A stretch of 64,000 nt of DNA from Daphnia carinata (lineage: Eukaryota > Arthropoda > Branchiopoda > Diplostraca > Daphniidae): contig NC_081336.1 in NCBI RefSeq assembly GCF_022539665.2, positions 7,288,278-7,352,277 of the forward strand. Reading direction: 5' to 3'. Shown here piece by piece: positions 1-10,452 of this stretch (positions are counted from its first letter, which is position 1; every line of letters begins with the position of its first letter). The notes under the pieces were generated by a model. The model made no database searches. It saw nothing but the letters and a program-made list of their open reading frames with translations, and was not told the DNA's origin. The position numbers were made by a program, and so were the translations under genes.

Positions 1-64
1 CTTGAGTGAAAAAATGAATCTATGAATACCGTCATCTTCCTTCACATCGCTGTTTGTACACAGG

Positions 65-135
65 TATGGCAATCCGTTTTACCCAAAATAAAAATAAAAA
101 ATATTGGCCTTTTTTTCTATTTTACTGCTATCGCC
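65..135 (+). repeat. Dispersed repeat, copy 1
   Basis: The copy starts with TATGGCAATCCGTTTTACCC, followed by an A-rich tract, a TTGGCC plus T-rich tract and GCCATCTA(C/G)CGG. The same head occurs at 536 and 5377. The family was not identified. Confidence 0.6.
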
Positions 136-535
136 ATCTACCGGTCACATTTCTAGTTATAGAATGGGCTTAAAATATTTTAGATTACTCCAAAACTATA
201 TAAACTCTACGTAAAAACAAATTCCACTTTCGTGTTCCTTGGTTAATCTTGAATCAGAATCATCTATAGTTATCTAGATTTAATGCTATTATTTTTTAAT
301 AGGAAAAAATTTAAGCCCGGCAATATAAGCGCGGGCTTATTTTTAAACCCAACTTTTACCGTTTTTTACGTCTTATTCAAAAACTATGAGTCCCACGAGA
401 AAACAACCCTCACATTCGTGATGCCCGTTCAATTCTGCATCGAAACCATGTATTTAAAGCGAAATCTAAAATTTTGCCAAAATTGAAAAAGTGAGAAGGC
501 CATAAATGTATGCAATTGATCCAAAACCGGATTTT

Positions 536-625
536 TATGGCAATCCGTTTTACCCCCAAAAAAAAAAAATTTTGGCCTTTTTTTTCTTTTTTACAGCTAT
601 GGCCATCTAGCGGCCAGATTCCTAT
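536..625 (+). repeat. Dispersed repeat, copy 2
   Basis: This has the same 20-bp head as copy 1, the same A-rich then T-rich tracts, and a closely matching tail (GCCATCTAGCGG). Copies 1 and 2 are direct repeats about 471 bp apart, so they could be the ends of one element or two insertions. Confidence 0.6.
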
Positions 626-2298
626 TTAATTTTCTCATTCATTCCTTCAGACATGGATTGGATAATATGGTTACTTGAACACTGGATTTGCAAATGCAGT
701 ACAGCTGACTTATGTTTCACATGGTCAGTTGGAGATTTCCCAGGCAAAATTTCTAGTAACTCAGCATTTGGTACCATCTTTACTATAATTTTATACAGTA
801 TCCTGCATGTCTCATTAATTAAGATTTAAATCCTTATAGATTGTCACATCAGTGAGCAAGGTTCAGTTTAGGGATTGAGAGCCCTCAGCGACTATAACAC
901 CTAGCCCATATTCAATTGTAGCACTTGATGGCTGCCACCGATTCTTCAAAATGCCTATCTTGTATGGAATGCTTGACAGCCAAATGGTACTCTGACGTCA
1001 CATAAATATCAATTATTTACTTTATTTACATTTATTAAAAATTTTTGAAGGAATGATTTAAACAAATGCCAAAGGTGAGACATGCTGGAAAAGCTTGATA
1101 TGAATGTGTAGACGTAGTTTTGGAATTCAGAGGTGCAGCCGGCTGTTGGGTAAAACTTCATTTAAATTTTGTTTCAATTCAATATGTTTTAGTTACTATT
1201 TGTGTGATTACGCAAAGGATCTACATCCACATCTAGGCAATGTGGATATTCTGCCATGTACATGATAAACGAGGATTCTTTTTCAACATGCAAGATGTTA
1301 CTCCCTGGTAATGCTTTTCTGCTGAGTTTGTTTATTTTTCTAATTTTAATCGTCAATGTTGTATTAGTAAACTACTGTTGGCGGTAAAGCTGATACATTG
1401 GGAAAATGGTTATGGCAAGTGCGATGAATAAATCACCATAGGTCAGTTGTCTTGCCTTCACAATTGCAACGAAGATGAATCATGGAGTCAAAAACATTAA
1501 AAGGGTGGTACTATTTTAAATTTTTTAATTGTTTTAATTGTTTTAATTGGTGTATCGCTAAGTGCTGATACATGTGTAGAACATGCTGGAATTCATGTCA
1601 TCCTGGAGAGGACTAAAAAAAACGAGCTTTATCCACGAAGCAGCTCATTAATCATGTCCCAAACGATTGTCTGCGTCAGCCAGCAATCTTTCAATGGCTA
1701 ACAAGCATTTAATAGTTTTCAAAATCGCGGTTTGCACTCCCTAAGGCGACATTCCTCAATCCTCACCTGTCAATAGATTTGAGTGCAACCATTTTCTATT
1801 CTGAACTGTCGCCTACGAAATTCTTTTTCCATAAAATCAGGTGATATGATGTTATAATGGAAATTGTTGTCAAGACTGCCGATACCAGGTACATTGTTTA
1901 TCTTAACGTTGAGTGATCAAAACAACCAACTTCGTAACCTATCTGTTTTTTTATGGTGCATGGAACGCCCAACAGGAAAGCCCATGGAAGATCTCTGTGT
2001 CCAACACGAAGGGTTCTTCCAAACTTTCGTATTCAAGTTTTGGCTATGGTGATCATTTGCAACTGCATAGCCTTTTAGAAGCTCCTGCCAGGAATCTACA
2101 GGAATATGGCAGATGACGAATTTATGTACCATGTAAGCGATATCAATAAGAACGTCTTATGCTTATCTATGTTTTATTTTCTTAATTTAGATTAATAGCA
2201 ATAGTGAACCTGCGAATGTTTCTGGTTGGGATGTGATGACGAAAAGTTATAATGATTTGAAGTACGGAATTGAATTTCCCTCCATCAGTCGCCTGTGT

Positions 2299-2934
2299 AT
2301 TCCCGCGTATTACGGTATTAATTATTTAAAAATTGAAGTGCATATCTGGGCTCCCTTCCTTTCCGTAGCCCCGTTTCCCCTTGACTCGTAATAAGCCCGT
2401 AGGGGGTCATGCCCCTACTGTACGGTATATATAAAAATAACATATACCGAGGTTTGGAGGGCTCTGGCCGGAAAGGGGACGTGGGGGTCCGCTTAGTCCG
2501 ATGATGTGTTCACGGAGGGCGACGTGGCTACTCACAAATCCGAACTAAAGGTTAATCGCTCCAGTAAAAATGTTCCAAATCTTCGGCTCTTCTTCCGGCT
2601 TCTCTTAGCCAATCACCGGGTAATCTCCCCGGTGGGTCAACAAGGCAGTGTCTCCCCCTGCCTGGGTTGACGGCAACTTTTGAAAGGGCTATTGTGCCTT
2701 TTTAAAGTTGCAAAAATAATTCTAATGTGCAGAGAATTGTCAATAAAATATTTTTTATAAAATATTTTTTCCAAAATTTGTTTCTTTCATTGTCTGCTGT
2801 TCGCTGTGTTCACACATTACGTTTATCAATTTCTTTTTATTTAGCTTGCTCAACTCATCTTTATTGTTTTTGCCACCGTGAGGTATGCATCATTCCCATA
2901 GGTTTATCGTTTATCTGTAAGTATTTCATTATTA
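2299..2934 (+). repeat. Left arm of foldback element
   Basis: This is the inverted partner of 3446-4082. It includes a GC-rich outer part (2345-2700) and an AT-rich inner part. The last recognisable shared stretch is GGTTTATCGTTTATCTGTAA near 2901-2920. Confidence 0.8.
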
Positions 2935-3030
2935 TTTATTACACTCTTTGAATTCTTCAACTTAGATTCAAGGAACAACGTGTAATACCTGGATATTTTC
3001 TGAAGTAATTTTATAATTGTATTTTATTTT

Positions 3031-3098
3031 ACTCGTAGTGGAATCGATCCCCAGACATTCAGCGTGCAACGCCGATGCTCTAACATTGAGCCACGAGA
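3031..3098 (-). other. tRNA-like sequence 1
   Basis: Read on the minus strand it has a 5-bp acceptor-like stem (CTCGT/ACGAG), a D-arm-like GGCTCAATGTTAGAGC, an anticodon-like hairpin and a T-arm with GGGATCGATTCC. The anticodon position would read TGC. It lies in the foldback loop and looks like a relic or tRNA-derived repeat rather than a functional gene. Confidence 0.5.
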
Positions 3099-3198
3099 TA
3101 TATCTATATTTTTTATTATCGCATATCATATGTTATCGTCTAGGATGTTTATGCAGTCTTTCACAACTATATGTTTATCTTGTCTATTGCTTACATAA

Positions 3199-3267
3199 GG
3201 TCCATGGCTCCGTGGTAGAGCCTTTAGCTGCGATATATGTTATCCAGGGTTCAAACCTCAGTAGATG
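3199..3267 (+). other. tRNA-like sequence 2
   Basis: An A-box-like GGCTCCGTGGTAGAGCC and a B-box-like GGGTTCAAACC are correctly spaced. The acceptor and anticodon stems are poor, so this is a degenerate tRNA-related sequence in the foldback loop. Confidence 0.4.
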
Positions 3268-3383
3268 TATATAAATGAAGCAGAATAAATATAGAAAAGA
3301 ATGTTGCAGTATTGCATTTCAGCTTTCTAAATGTAAATGCAAGTCCACAAGTGACTAGAAAAAAGCCAACTTGACATCATATG

Positions 3384-3449
3384 ATTCATGGCTCATTGGT
3401 AAAGCATCGGGTCGGTATGCCATACATCCAGGGTTCGATCCCTGGATAA
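3384..3449 (+). other. tRNA-like sequence 3
   Basis: It has the A-box-like GGCTCATTGGTAAAGC and a perfect T-arm hairpin (CCAGGGTTCGATCCCTGG). The anticodon loop position would read GGT, but the acceptor stem does not pair. It sits at the edge of the foldback loop. Confidence 0.45.
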
Positions 3450-4082
3450 TAATTGAATGCTTACAGATAAACGATAAACCAATGGAAACAATTCTTACCA
3501 TCAAAGGTGGCATAAAAAATAAAGGTGAATCGAGCAAGCTAAATAAAAAAAAAATTGAAAAATGTAATGAATGAACACAGCAAACAGCAGACAATGAAAG
3601 AAACAAATTTTGGAAAAAATATTTTATAAAAAATATTTTATTGACAATTCTCTGCACATTAGAATTATTTTTGCAACTTTAAAAAAGCACAACAGCCCTT
3701 TCAAAAGTTGCCGTCAACCCAGGCAGGGGGAGACACTGCCTTGTTGACCCACCGGGGAGATTACCCGGTGATTGGCTAAGAGAAGCCGGAAGTAGAGCCG
3801 AAGATTTGGAACATTTTTACTGGAGCGATTAACCTTTAGTTCGGATTTGTGGGTAGCCACGTCGCCCTCCGTGAACACATCATCGGACTAAGCGGACCCC
3901 CACGTCCCCTTTCCGGCCAGAGCCCTCCAAACCTCGGTATATGTTATTTTTATATATACCGTACAGTAGGGGCATGACCCCCTACGGGCTTATTACGAGT
4001 CAAGGGGAAACGGGGCTACGGAAAGGAAGGGAGCCCAGATATGCACTTCAATTTTTTAAATATAAAATACCGTCTCGGGAAT
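3446..4082 (-). repeat. Right arm of foldback element
   Basis: This is the inverted partner of 2299-2934. A few substitutions and small indels separate the arms, mostly in the inner AT-rich part. The outer GC-rich part is almost unchanged. Confidence 0.8.
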
Positions 4083-5376
4083 CCGAATGAAGTATAGAAA
4101 TGTCATGTTATGCATCCAATCATTACAATTTATTCAGTGTCTTGCCCCAACCAAGAATCTTTTCAGATCCAATGTTACTATTAACCTATACTGAGAAAAG
4201 AAAAACAACACCATTAAGCATCTCAATTGTTGCTCATGTGACTTACATGACTCACAGATTCAACTTCTGGCAGAAGCTTGGGAAAGGCCATACAAATTGC
4301 AGATGAAAATCATTGTATAAGGCTCTTGAATGATAAAATAGCACCTGCAGAATGTTGCATTGTTGAAAGTTGTGTTCCCAGTATGCTGAAAATCCTTTCC
4401 TATTGGATAAATTTTTTTTTTGTAGATTAGACACGGTTGGCAAAAAGGAGGAGAAATGCTTCGTCATAAATTCAAAATTTTTTCAAGAAAATTCCGTTCA
4501 TACCTAAAGAGCCCATGTATGATGTTCATTGCTGCAATGCCAGCGAAGTGAAACATCTTTAGGGCCATTTAAGTACCCAGCTTCACCAACACTCTGAACG
4601 TAAAGGACAAGTTGTTCTTTAGCAAGAGAAGCAGAATTATTTGAGGCTTCTAGCTGTGACAGAACTATAAAGGATTGCTGTTATACAAGATTCATTTACA
4701 CAAGATGGTGCTTCTCATCAGACAATGTGCATACTCTATTACTTTACCTCATACCTTAATGGTAATGCACTCTCAGTGTTTTTTCAACTGTAGGCTCACT
4801 CTTCCATCCTGTAACACTTCCAGACTTGACTTGATTCCCTGCTAAAATTCTGTGAATGCAAAATAATAGCATTAAAAATACTTTTTCGATAGACAAAAAA
4901 CCGAAAAGTACCTAATCCATGTTTGATGTTGAACTCATGCCATTTCTGGGTTTCCGTACCACACCCATTTTCAGCAATCTTTATGGTAATATTAATCAAA
5001 GCCACATGTACCACTATGAAATGGATGTTGAAAACCAATAAAAACCTGTTGAGATGGATATCAGGAGAATCAGAATAGATCTCAATTAACTTCAGTTATT
5101 CTTTTCCCTATAGTACTTAGTGACATAGCATAATAGATATACCTGCCTCAATTCAGAACCATAGACCAACGGAAAAGACCACAGAAATGTAGCTGTGAAA
5201 GCAGATCACTTTAGAACACAGGATCAGGTCTAGATCATCTAAGAGTAGACCTAAAATGCAAAGACAAAAATATTGGGCATAATTGCAGTTTACCAAACAT
5301 AGTAGCAAAATAAAATAATTGTCAAAGAAAGACATATGCACACTTGGGTTAGCGAATGGGTAAGTCTGATGCAATG
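4083..5376. other. No gene recognised
   Basis: Only short open frames of up to 80 codons on both strands, none with family features, and AT-rich sequence. I found nothing to annotate. Confidence 0.5.
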
Positions 5377-5400
5377 TATGGCAATCCGTTTTACCCCCCG

Positions 5401-5473
<73 letters not shown>
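5377..5473 (+). repeat. Dispersed repeat head running into a 73-C tract
   Basis: The third copy of TATGGCAATCCGTTTTACCC (5377-5396) runs into CCCCG and then 73 uninterrupted C (5401-5473). Copies 1 and 2 have short A-rich tracts at the same point. The open frame across the tract (poly-proline) is a low-complexity artefact. Confidence 0.8.
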
Positions 5474-6355
5474 TAGCTACGTCAACATGCAAAACTATTT
5501 GCTCTGTTGATTTGTTAAGTTTTCCCGTGGTTTTGTGCGTCTGTAGCAACAAGTAAGTACCACAATATCATTTTACTTTTTTAGGTGTCACATGTTTGCT
5601 TTATTATTAGAATTGGAAAGTGGATGCCTGTTATGTTAACAAGCTATGACAACTTGAGCATGGAAAGCTAATAAGTCAATGCTGAGACTGTGCTTTGGAA
5701 AATGCAATCTTCAGATTTTTCTAGGGTTAAATGTCTCTCAATTCTTTTTCGGAGCATAGCAGAAATGTTATTGGTAAAGTTTAAGCAAGAGTATTAATTT
5801 GCAATGAGCATCTCAATAGAATTGTAAGTAGACTCAAAAGTATTGGCTGAATCGTTTCAAGCTCAAGCCCACTAGTTGAGCTATTACTGTTTAAGATATC
5901 TCTCTTTTTTCATGTATATCTTGAGAACTAAGTGTTTTAGTAACCTTTTTCACCTTTGTTTTCAATGTTTGTGGCTTCTGGGTGCGCTAGGCATTTCCTT
6001 GTTTGAACTTCTTGAACCTTCATTCAACAAGCATAGCTTTATAACACAATTGTTTGTGTCCAGCTCTTGTTGAAAGGAGATTGAAGATAAAAGATTGCCA
6101 TGCAGCCGATGTCTTTTTTTAAGTATGGAAGGCCATGTCTTAGACGTAGTACCCCTACCTTAAGCCCATTTCATCATTACAGTCCTATTAATCCAGGAAA
6201 TCACCTGAGCTAGTTTTTGTTTTCAAACTTGTGCCATTTTGACACCCCAGTTAACCATAACCGTACTTTGATCCTTTTTTTTATCAAATATCATGTGGTT
6301 CTCGAATCTGATTTGTTTATCGTCTGTTACCCAGGGCATATAAGAACAATTTTCC
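5474..6355. other. No gene recognised
   Basis: AT-rich sequence with no open frame over 65 codons that resembles a protein family. Nothing further seen. Confidence 0.4.
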
Positions 6356-6361
6356 TGGTAG

Positions 6362-7322
6362 TCGCCTCTTCTCTCGCCTTCGCCAGCGTCTCGTCGCCGT
6401 CTCCGCCTTCGCCAGCGTCTCGTCGCCGTCTCCGCCTTCGCCAGCGTGCCGTCTTCGCCTTCGCCTTCGCCATCGTCTCGTCGCCGTCTTCGCCTTCGCC
6501 TTCGCCATCGTCTCGTCGCCGTCTTCGCCTTCGCCTTCGCCATCGTCTCGTCGCCGTCTTCGCCTTCACCTTCGCCATCGTCTCGTCGCCGTCTTCGCCT
6601 TCGCCTTCGCCATCGTCTCGTCGCCGTCTTCGCCTTCGCCTTCGCCATCGTCTCGTCGCCGTCTTCGCCTTCGCCTTCGCCATCGTCTCGTCGCCGTCTT
6701 CGCCTTCGCCTTCGCCATCGTCTCGTCGCCGTCTTCGCCTTCGCCATCGTCTCGTCGCCGTCTTCGCCTTCGCCATCGTCTCGTCGCCGTCTTCGCCTTC
6801 GCCTTCGCCATCGTCTCGTCGCCGTCTTCGCCTTCGCCTTCGCCATCGTCTCGTCGCCGTCTTCGCCTTCGCCTTCGCCATCGTCTCGTCGCCGTCTTCG
6901 CCTTCGCCTTCGCCATCGTCTCGTCGCCGTCTTCGCCTTCGCCTTCGCCATCGTCTCGTCGCCGTCTTCGCCTTCGCCTTCGCCATCGTCTCGTCGCCGT
7001 CTTCGCCTTCGCCATCGTCTCGTCGCCGTCTTCACCTTCGCTATCGCCATCACTGTCGTCATCACCTTCGTCTCGTCGCTGTCTTCACTACCGCCGTCGT
7101 CATCGCCATCGACTCATCGCCGTCTCGCCATCGCCGTCCTCGCCATCGCCGTCCTCGCCATCGCTATCGTCATCGCCATCATCTCATCGCCGTCTTCGCC
7201 ACCGCCTCATCGCCGTCTTCGCCACCGCCTCATCGCCGTCTTCGCCACCGCCTCATCGCCGTCTTCGCCACCGGCTCATCGCCGTCTTCGCCACCGGCTC
7301 ATCGCCGTCTTCGCCTTTCGCC
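6362..7322. repeat. 35-bp minisatellite, C/T-rich on the plus strand
   Basis: The unit is about 35 bp (TCGCCGTCTTCGCC, then TTCGCC repeats and ATCGTCTCG), with shorter 29-bp variants lacking one TTCGCC. From about 7050 it gives way to a related CTCATCGCCGTCTTCGCCAC array. Because 35 is not a multiple of 3, each frame cycles through all readings every 105 bp, yet no frame meets a stop. This yields open frames of 420 codons (+) and 280 codons (-) that are Arg/Ser/Pro-rich or Arg/Glu/Asp-rich. I treat these as repeat artefacts. Confidence 0.9.
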
Positions 7323-7358
7323 ATGGTATTGTTTTGATTTACATTGTAGTGTGTATAA

Positions 7359-7717
7359 GTTAACCCATTGGCTGCCACCCCGTTTGCGTCCCATTTTTTT
7401 TGTAGCTTTAGGGACCGGCGGCGCTGTTCTGCCTCGTGGTTTCTATACCATGGGGTGGGACAGTCGCCAATGCGCCTAAAGGCACAAGGCCTTGTGTCTT
7501 TAGGCGCATAGTAGGCAATGCACCAGCAGGGCCTCTCTTTGTCGGTACAGTGATAGTATACCTGGGGTGTGCATTCCCGGAAAGGTTTCTATCACTGTGC
7601 CAGCCCGGACTTTGTCTTCGGACAAAGTCCCACTTGGTGGCGATCCTTATGACGCCACGCGTAGTTACTGTAGTTTAAGCAACCTAAGGTTGCATGGCCT
7701 GGCAGCCAATGGGTTAC
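7359..7717. mobile_element. Compound-hairpin element with 17-bp terminal inverted repeats
   Basis: The ends are TAACCCATTGGCTGCCA and its exact inverted complement. Inside are several hairpins: a 40-bp near-perfect palindrome at about 7469-7509 (arm ATGCGCCTAAAGGCACAAGG, one mismatch), a CAGTGATAG/CTATCACTG stem near 7547-7596, a 10-bp stem with a TTCG loop (GGACTTTGTC-TTCG-GACAAAGTCC, about 7608-7631), GTGGCG/CGCCAC, and GCAACC/GGTTGC. No protein is encoded. It resembles a miniature inverted-repeat element, or it may be a structured RNA gene. Confidence 0.65.
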
Positions 7718-7726
7718 CTTAGTTAA

Positions 7727-7800
7727 GTGTATGTATGTGTGTATGTGTGTATGTGTAATTGTGTGTATGTATATATTTGTATATTGTTATATATGTAAAA
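7727..7800 (+). repeat. TG/TATG microsatellite
   Basis: TATG and TGTG repeats followed by a TATATA-rich tract immediately after the hairpin element. Confidence 0.75.
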
Positions 7801-8350
7801 TAGTGGTGGAATTGTTGGGTGGAGGAGGGACAATAAAACAATTGATTACAATTTACTTTTTTCTGTTTATTTTATTTAACATTAATTGACTATACAAATG
7901 ATCAAAATCTTGGAACCCTCGTTCCAACACCTATAACACTTAACCAGCTATCGACAAGTTATTCAAAATCAGAAGTTAAACTTAATTTTTCTACCTACCT
8001 GTTCCACGTAAGTAAGTTTAACAAAAGGAGCCAGAGTCTTCAATACACAATTGAAAAAGAAGTTTTCTAAACTCACACTTTCCGTGTCCTTCACAATGTG
8101 ACACATTTTACCGGCCAGTAGCAAACAATGAGAAGACCACAATCATGTTGAACTGAAAATCTTTTATTTATGATAAAAGAACATTCACAGCATTCCTTTC
8201 TGCCACGGACAAGCTCTGCAGCCCATGCAGCACACCTGGTACATCCCAGAGATCTAGAAATAGTTACATAACTAAAACTGTTAACAATAAATTGTAACAT
8301 CATCTGATAGAATTGAGTTGAACCTGTTAGTCTCTAGAAGGTTTAGATTG

Positions 8351-8659
8351 TTAAGCACCTTTGGTACAAAGGTGGGCGTATTTGCCAAACGGAGATGACA
8401 AACGTGCTGGTAAAGTCGAGCCCTGCTCCTCCTCCTTCTCTATATAATTTCTAATGAATGGTGCAATAACACTTGACGTAAATATTTGCAATAATACCTT
8501 TAACACGTTTCCTTGGATTTCATTCACAAAACCCAGGTTTAAGAAAAGCACGAAATCAGTGGTGAAATTTTCAAGAATGAAGACGTCCATTTTTAGCTGC
8601 CATCCTGAGATCCAACGCCAAGCGAAATGGAATGACTCACAGAACAGCTGACAGAACAA
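8351..8659 (-). CDS. Possible small ORF, unidentified
   Basis: This 102-codon open frame starts at ATG 8659; a second Met lies at about residue 24. It has an amphipathic, leucine/phenylalanine-rich middle and an acidic patch (EKEEE) near residue 75. I recognise no domain. There is no supporting promoter or splice evidence and the surroundings are repeat-rich, so it may not be expressed. It is kept only because it is the most protein-like frame in this stretch. Confidence 0.15.
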   Translation of the reverse strand: MFCQLFCESFHFAWRWISGWQLKMDVFILENFTTDFVLFLNLGFVNEIQGNVLKVLLQIFTSSVIAPFIRNYIEKEEEQGSTLPARLSSPFGKYAHLCTKGA

Positions 8660-8757
8660 CTGCGAAGGCCATGAAATTGAATTGTTATTTCACCGCTAGA
8701 TGTCTCGAAAAAATTCAGAGCATTTTATGCTCATGCAGAACACTTCATAACATGTGA

Positions 8758-8828
8758 CTAGATAGGTTAATGGTAAAGCGTTAGCGAGAGAAAGCAAAGT
8801 TCTGAGGTTCAAATCTCAGTGTCGACAA
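8758..8828 (+). other. tRNA-like sequence 4
   Basis: GGTTAATGGTAAAGC (A-box-like) and GAGGTTCAAATCTC (T-arm) are correctly spaced. The acceptor stem is not convincing. Confidence 0.4.
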
Positions 8829-9011
8829 ATAAAAATTTTATTAGGAAATATATAATATTAGGAAGCGAAAATTATGTGAGGTAAGCATTAATTTAACTAT
8901 CATTGCCATCGTAGTCCGTAGCTGAAAAGGAAAGCATTGGCTGGCTAACCGCTATATCTCAGCATAGGTCCTTTCACAATATAAAATTAAAAAATTTTGA
9001 ATTATGAAATG

Positions 9012-9083
9012 TGACTTGTGGCTCAGTGGTTGAGCGTCGGGTTAGAATGTCGAAAGTATATGGTTCGGAACCTTATAGAGTCA
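9012..9083 (+). other. tRNA-like sequence 5
   Basis: This is 72 nt long with a TGACT(T/C)/GAGTCA acceptor stem, a D-arm GGCTCAGTGGTTGAGC, an anticodon-like arm starting TCGGG, and a T-arm GGTTCGGAACC. The anticodon stem has mismatches. Confidence 0.5.
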
Positions 9084-9238
9084 AGTTTAACAATGTATGC
9101 AATTTATTCAAAAATTAGTAGTTGAATAATAGAACTTGGATAGTTGTCATATACGTTTTCCTTCACTTCATTATTTCTATTATAAGTTCCATTAACCCTC
9201 CAAATGGGAAAACAAATATTGTGCAAGCGACAACCATG

Positions 9239-9310
9239 TGATTCACGGCTCAATGGTTGAGCGTCGGCTACGTATGCCGAATGGCCAGGGATCAAATCTC
9301 TAAAGCGGTG
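9239..9310 (+). other. tRNA-like sequence 6
   Basis: The D-arm is GGCTCAATGGTTGAGC and the anticodon arm is perfect (TCGGC-TACGTAT-GCCGA), with CGT at the anticodon position. The T-arm is decayed (GGGATCAAATCTC) and the acceptor stem is broken. Confidence 0.5.
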
Positions 9311-9434
9311 GAAATAGCAATTGACCACCTGGTGTACAAGCGATTTAGTAATTAACTCGCGTTACCGTAAATTATTATTGCAAGTGTAAAGTAGTTACCT
9401 TCAATTTACTGGCAAACGCATAATGTAAAAACTG

Positions 9435-9506
9435 TGACTCGTGGCTCAACGGTTGAGCATCGGCGTGGTATGCCGAAGAATTGGTGTTTGATCCCCAAAA
9501 GAGTCA
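9435..9506 (+). other. tRNA-like sequence 7, the best cloverleaf
   Basis: This 72-nt sequence folds as a nearly full cloverleaf. The acceptor is TGACTC/GAGTCA, the D-arm is GGCTCAACGGTTGAGC, and the anticodon arm is TCGGC-GTGGTAT-GCCGA (perfect, GGT at the anticodon position). The T-arm is TTGGTGTTTGATCCCCAA (slightly imperfect). A GGT anticodon is not normally used by cytosolic eukaryotic tRNA-Thr, and no T-run terminator follows directly. I therefore call it tRNA-like rather than a tRNA gene. Confidence 0.55.
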
Positions 9507-9783
9507 AATTACATTCTAACGTGATAACAAATTCATTCGTGAAAATTCCGTTCATATGAAACCTTGTATGGCTAAGGATGGTGAGGCTTACGCAAAAGTG
9601 TGTAAGATCAATATCTCAAGTGTCTAACTTGATAAAAGTGAAACTATGCAAGTAAGAAGAAGAATATATAACACTATATGGAAATATGCAAATCCATTTA
9701 TCAATTTGTTAAAAAGAAAGCAAAAAATTATTTCCTCAATTTACATAGAATACATGTTGTGATGTATCATTGTTGTTTCACAT

Positions 9784-9853
9784 AGGCAATACTTGGATTT
9801 GAACCCAAGTCATATATGTTAGCAATCCAATACTCTACCAGTGAGCTACGATG
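9784..9853 (-). other. tRNA-like sequence 8
   Basis: On the minus strand, TAGCTCACTGGTAGAGT is the A-box and CTTGGGTTCAAATCCAAG is a perfect T-arm. The loop TTGCTAA would give GCT. The acceptor and anticodon stems do not pair. Confidence 0.45.
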
Positions 9854-9943
9854 GATATGAAATGAGGATCCATATCTTCAAGACATTAAGATAGCTATGA
9901 CGACGAGTCAATAGAAAACCAAACCCCAATGGGGGGATATAGG

Positions 9944-10016
9944 GGGGCAGATGCCAGGAAGGCAAAGCGTCCGCTTCCCAACCCGAAGGCTCCTGGTTCG
10001 ATTCCCAGTCAGGTTT
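9944..10016 (+). other. tRNA-like sequence 9
   Basis: GGGCAGATGCCAGGAAGGC resembles an A-box region, and CTGGTTCGATTCCCAG is a good T-arm with B-box. It belongs to a different subfamily from the GGCTCA...TGAGC group. Confidence 0.35.
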
Positions 10017-10387
10017 CCGATTCAACAGGCTTCCAACCTTCCCAGGGTTCACGATTCCACGGGGCCAGTCGAGTTAGGTAACTTCGTGCGAAGCACGCGA
10101 ACGGATATTTTAGCGAAAATTTCTATAATTACCAGTAATAAATTTGTAATAAACAAGTTAAGTTTCTCTTTATTGAATATTTAGAACACTAGTATATCTA
10201 TACTACAGGTAGTATACAACAATTTTAACCGTAGCCATTAAGCTCTTCCTAGATAGATCGTAGTGATGCACATCTATTCCAACATTTGGAAAATGTTTTT
10301 CTGGTGCTTGATACATTTTATAGTATTTGCATTTGTTTATACGTTGTTTCAACTGAAACTATCATTGTTATTCAATTGTCGTTTGAA

Positions 10388-10452
10388 TCGTTTGGGATTT
10401 GAACCCTTATCCTCCGGCGTACAATGCCGATGCTCAACCACTGAGCCATGAA
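10388..10452 (-). other. tRNA-like sequence 10
   Basis: On the minus strand it has the D-arm GGCTCAGTGGTTGAGC, an anticodon arm TCGGC-ATTGTAC-GCCGG (TGT at the anticodon position) and a T-arm GGGTTCAAATCCC. Confidence 0.5.

Larger units (their letters stand above)
1..2298. other. Gene-poor flank
   Basis: I see no convincing gene here. Open frames are under 75 codons and match no family I know. The stretch holds two copies of a 20-bp repeat (65 and 536) and a small hairpin at about 313-337, where AAGCCCG and CGGGCTT flank a short loop. The rest is AT-rich unique-looking sequence. Confidence 0.5.
2299..4082. mobile_element. Foldback (long inverted repeat) element, about 1.8 kb
   Basis: The arms at about 2299-2934 and 3446-4082 are inverted copies of each other, nearly identical over most of their length. 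The outermost shared bases are ATTCCCG at 2299 and CGGGAAT at 4076-4082, then ACGGTATT / AATACCGT. The loop of about 510 bp contains tRNA-like sequences. Short open frames at 2727 (+) and 3657 (-) are the same arm sequence read from each side. No transposase is visible, so this is a non-autonomous foldback element or a recent inverted duplication. I saw no clear target-site duplication. Confidence 0.8.

Noticed and set aside
2727-2951. Mirrored short ORFs in the foldback arms
   Set aside because: They are the same arm sequence read from both sides; AT-rich with no protein features.
5356-5556. 66-codon poly-proline frame
   Set aside because: It is the translation of a 73-base C tract, not a gene.
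6362-7322. CRISPR-like array
   Set aside because: Units are contiguous with no spacers and the genome is eukaryotic; it is a minisatellite.
6217-7479. 420-codon and 280-codon open frames, Arg/Ser/Pro and Arg/Glu-rich
   Set aside because: They are frames through a 35-bp minisatellite and are open on both strands because the unit lacks stops. No conserved domain or splice structure.
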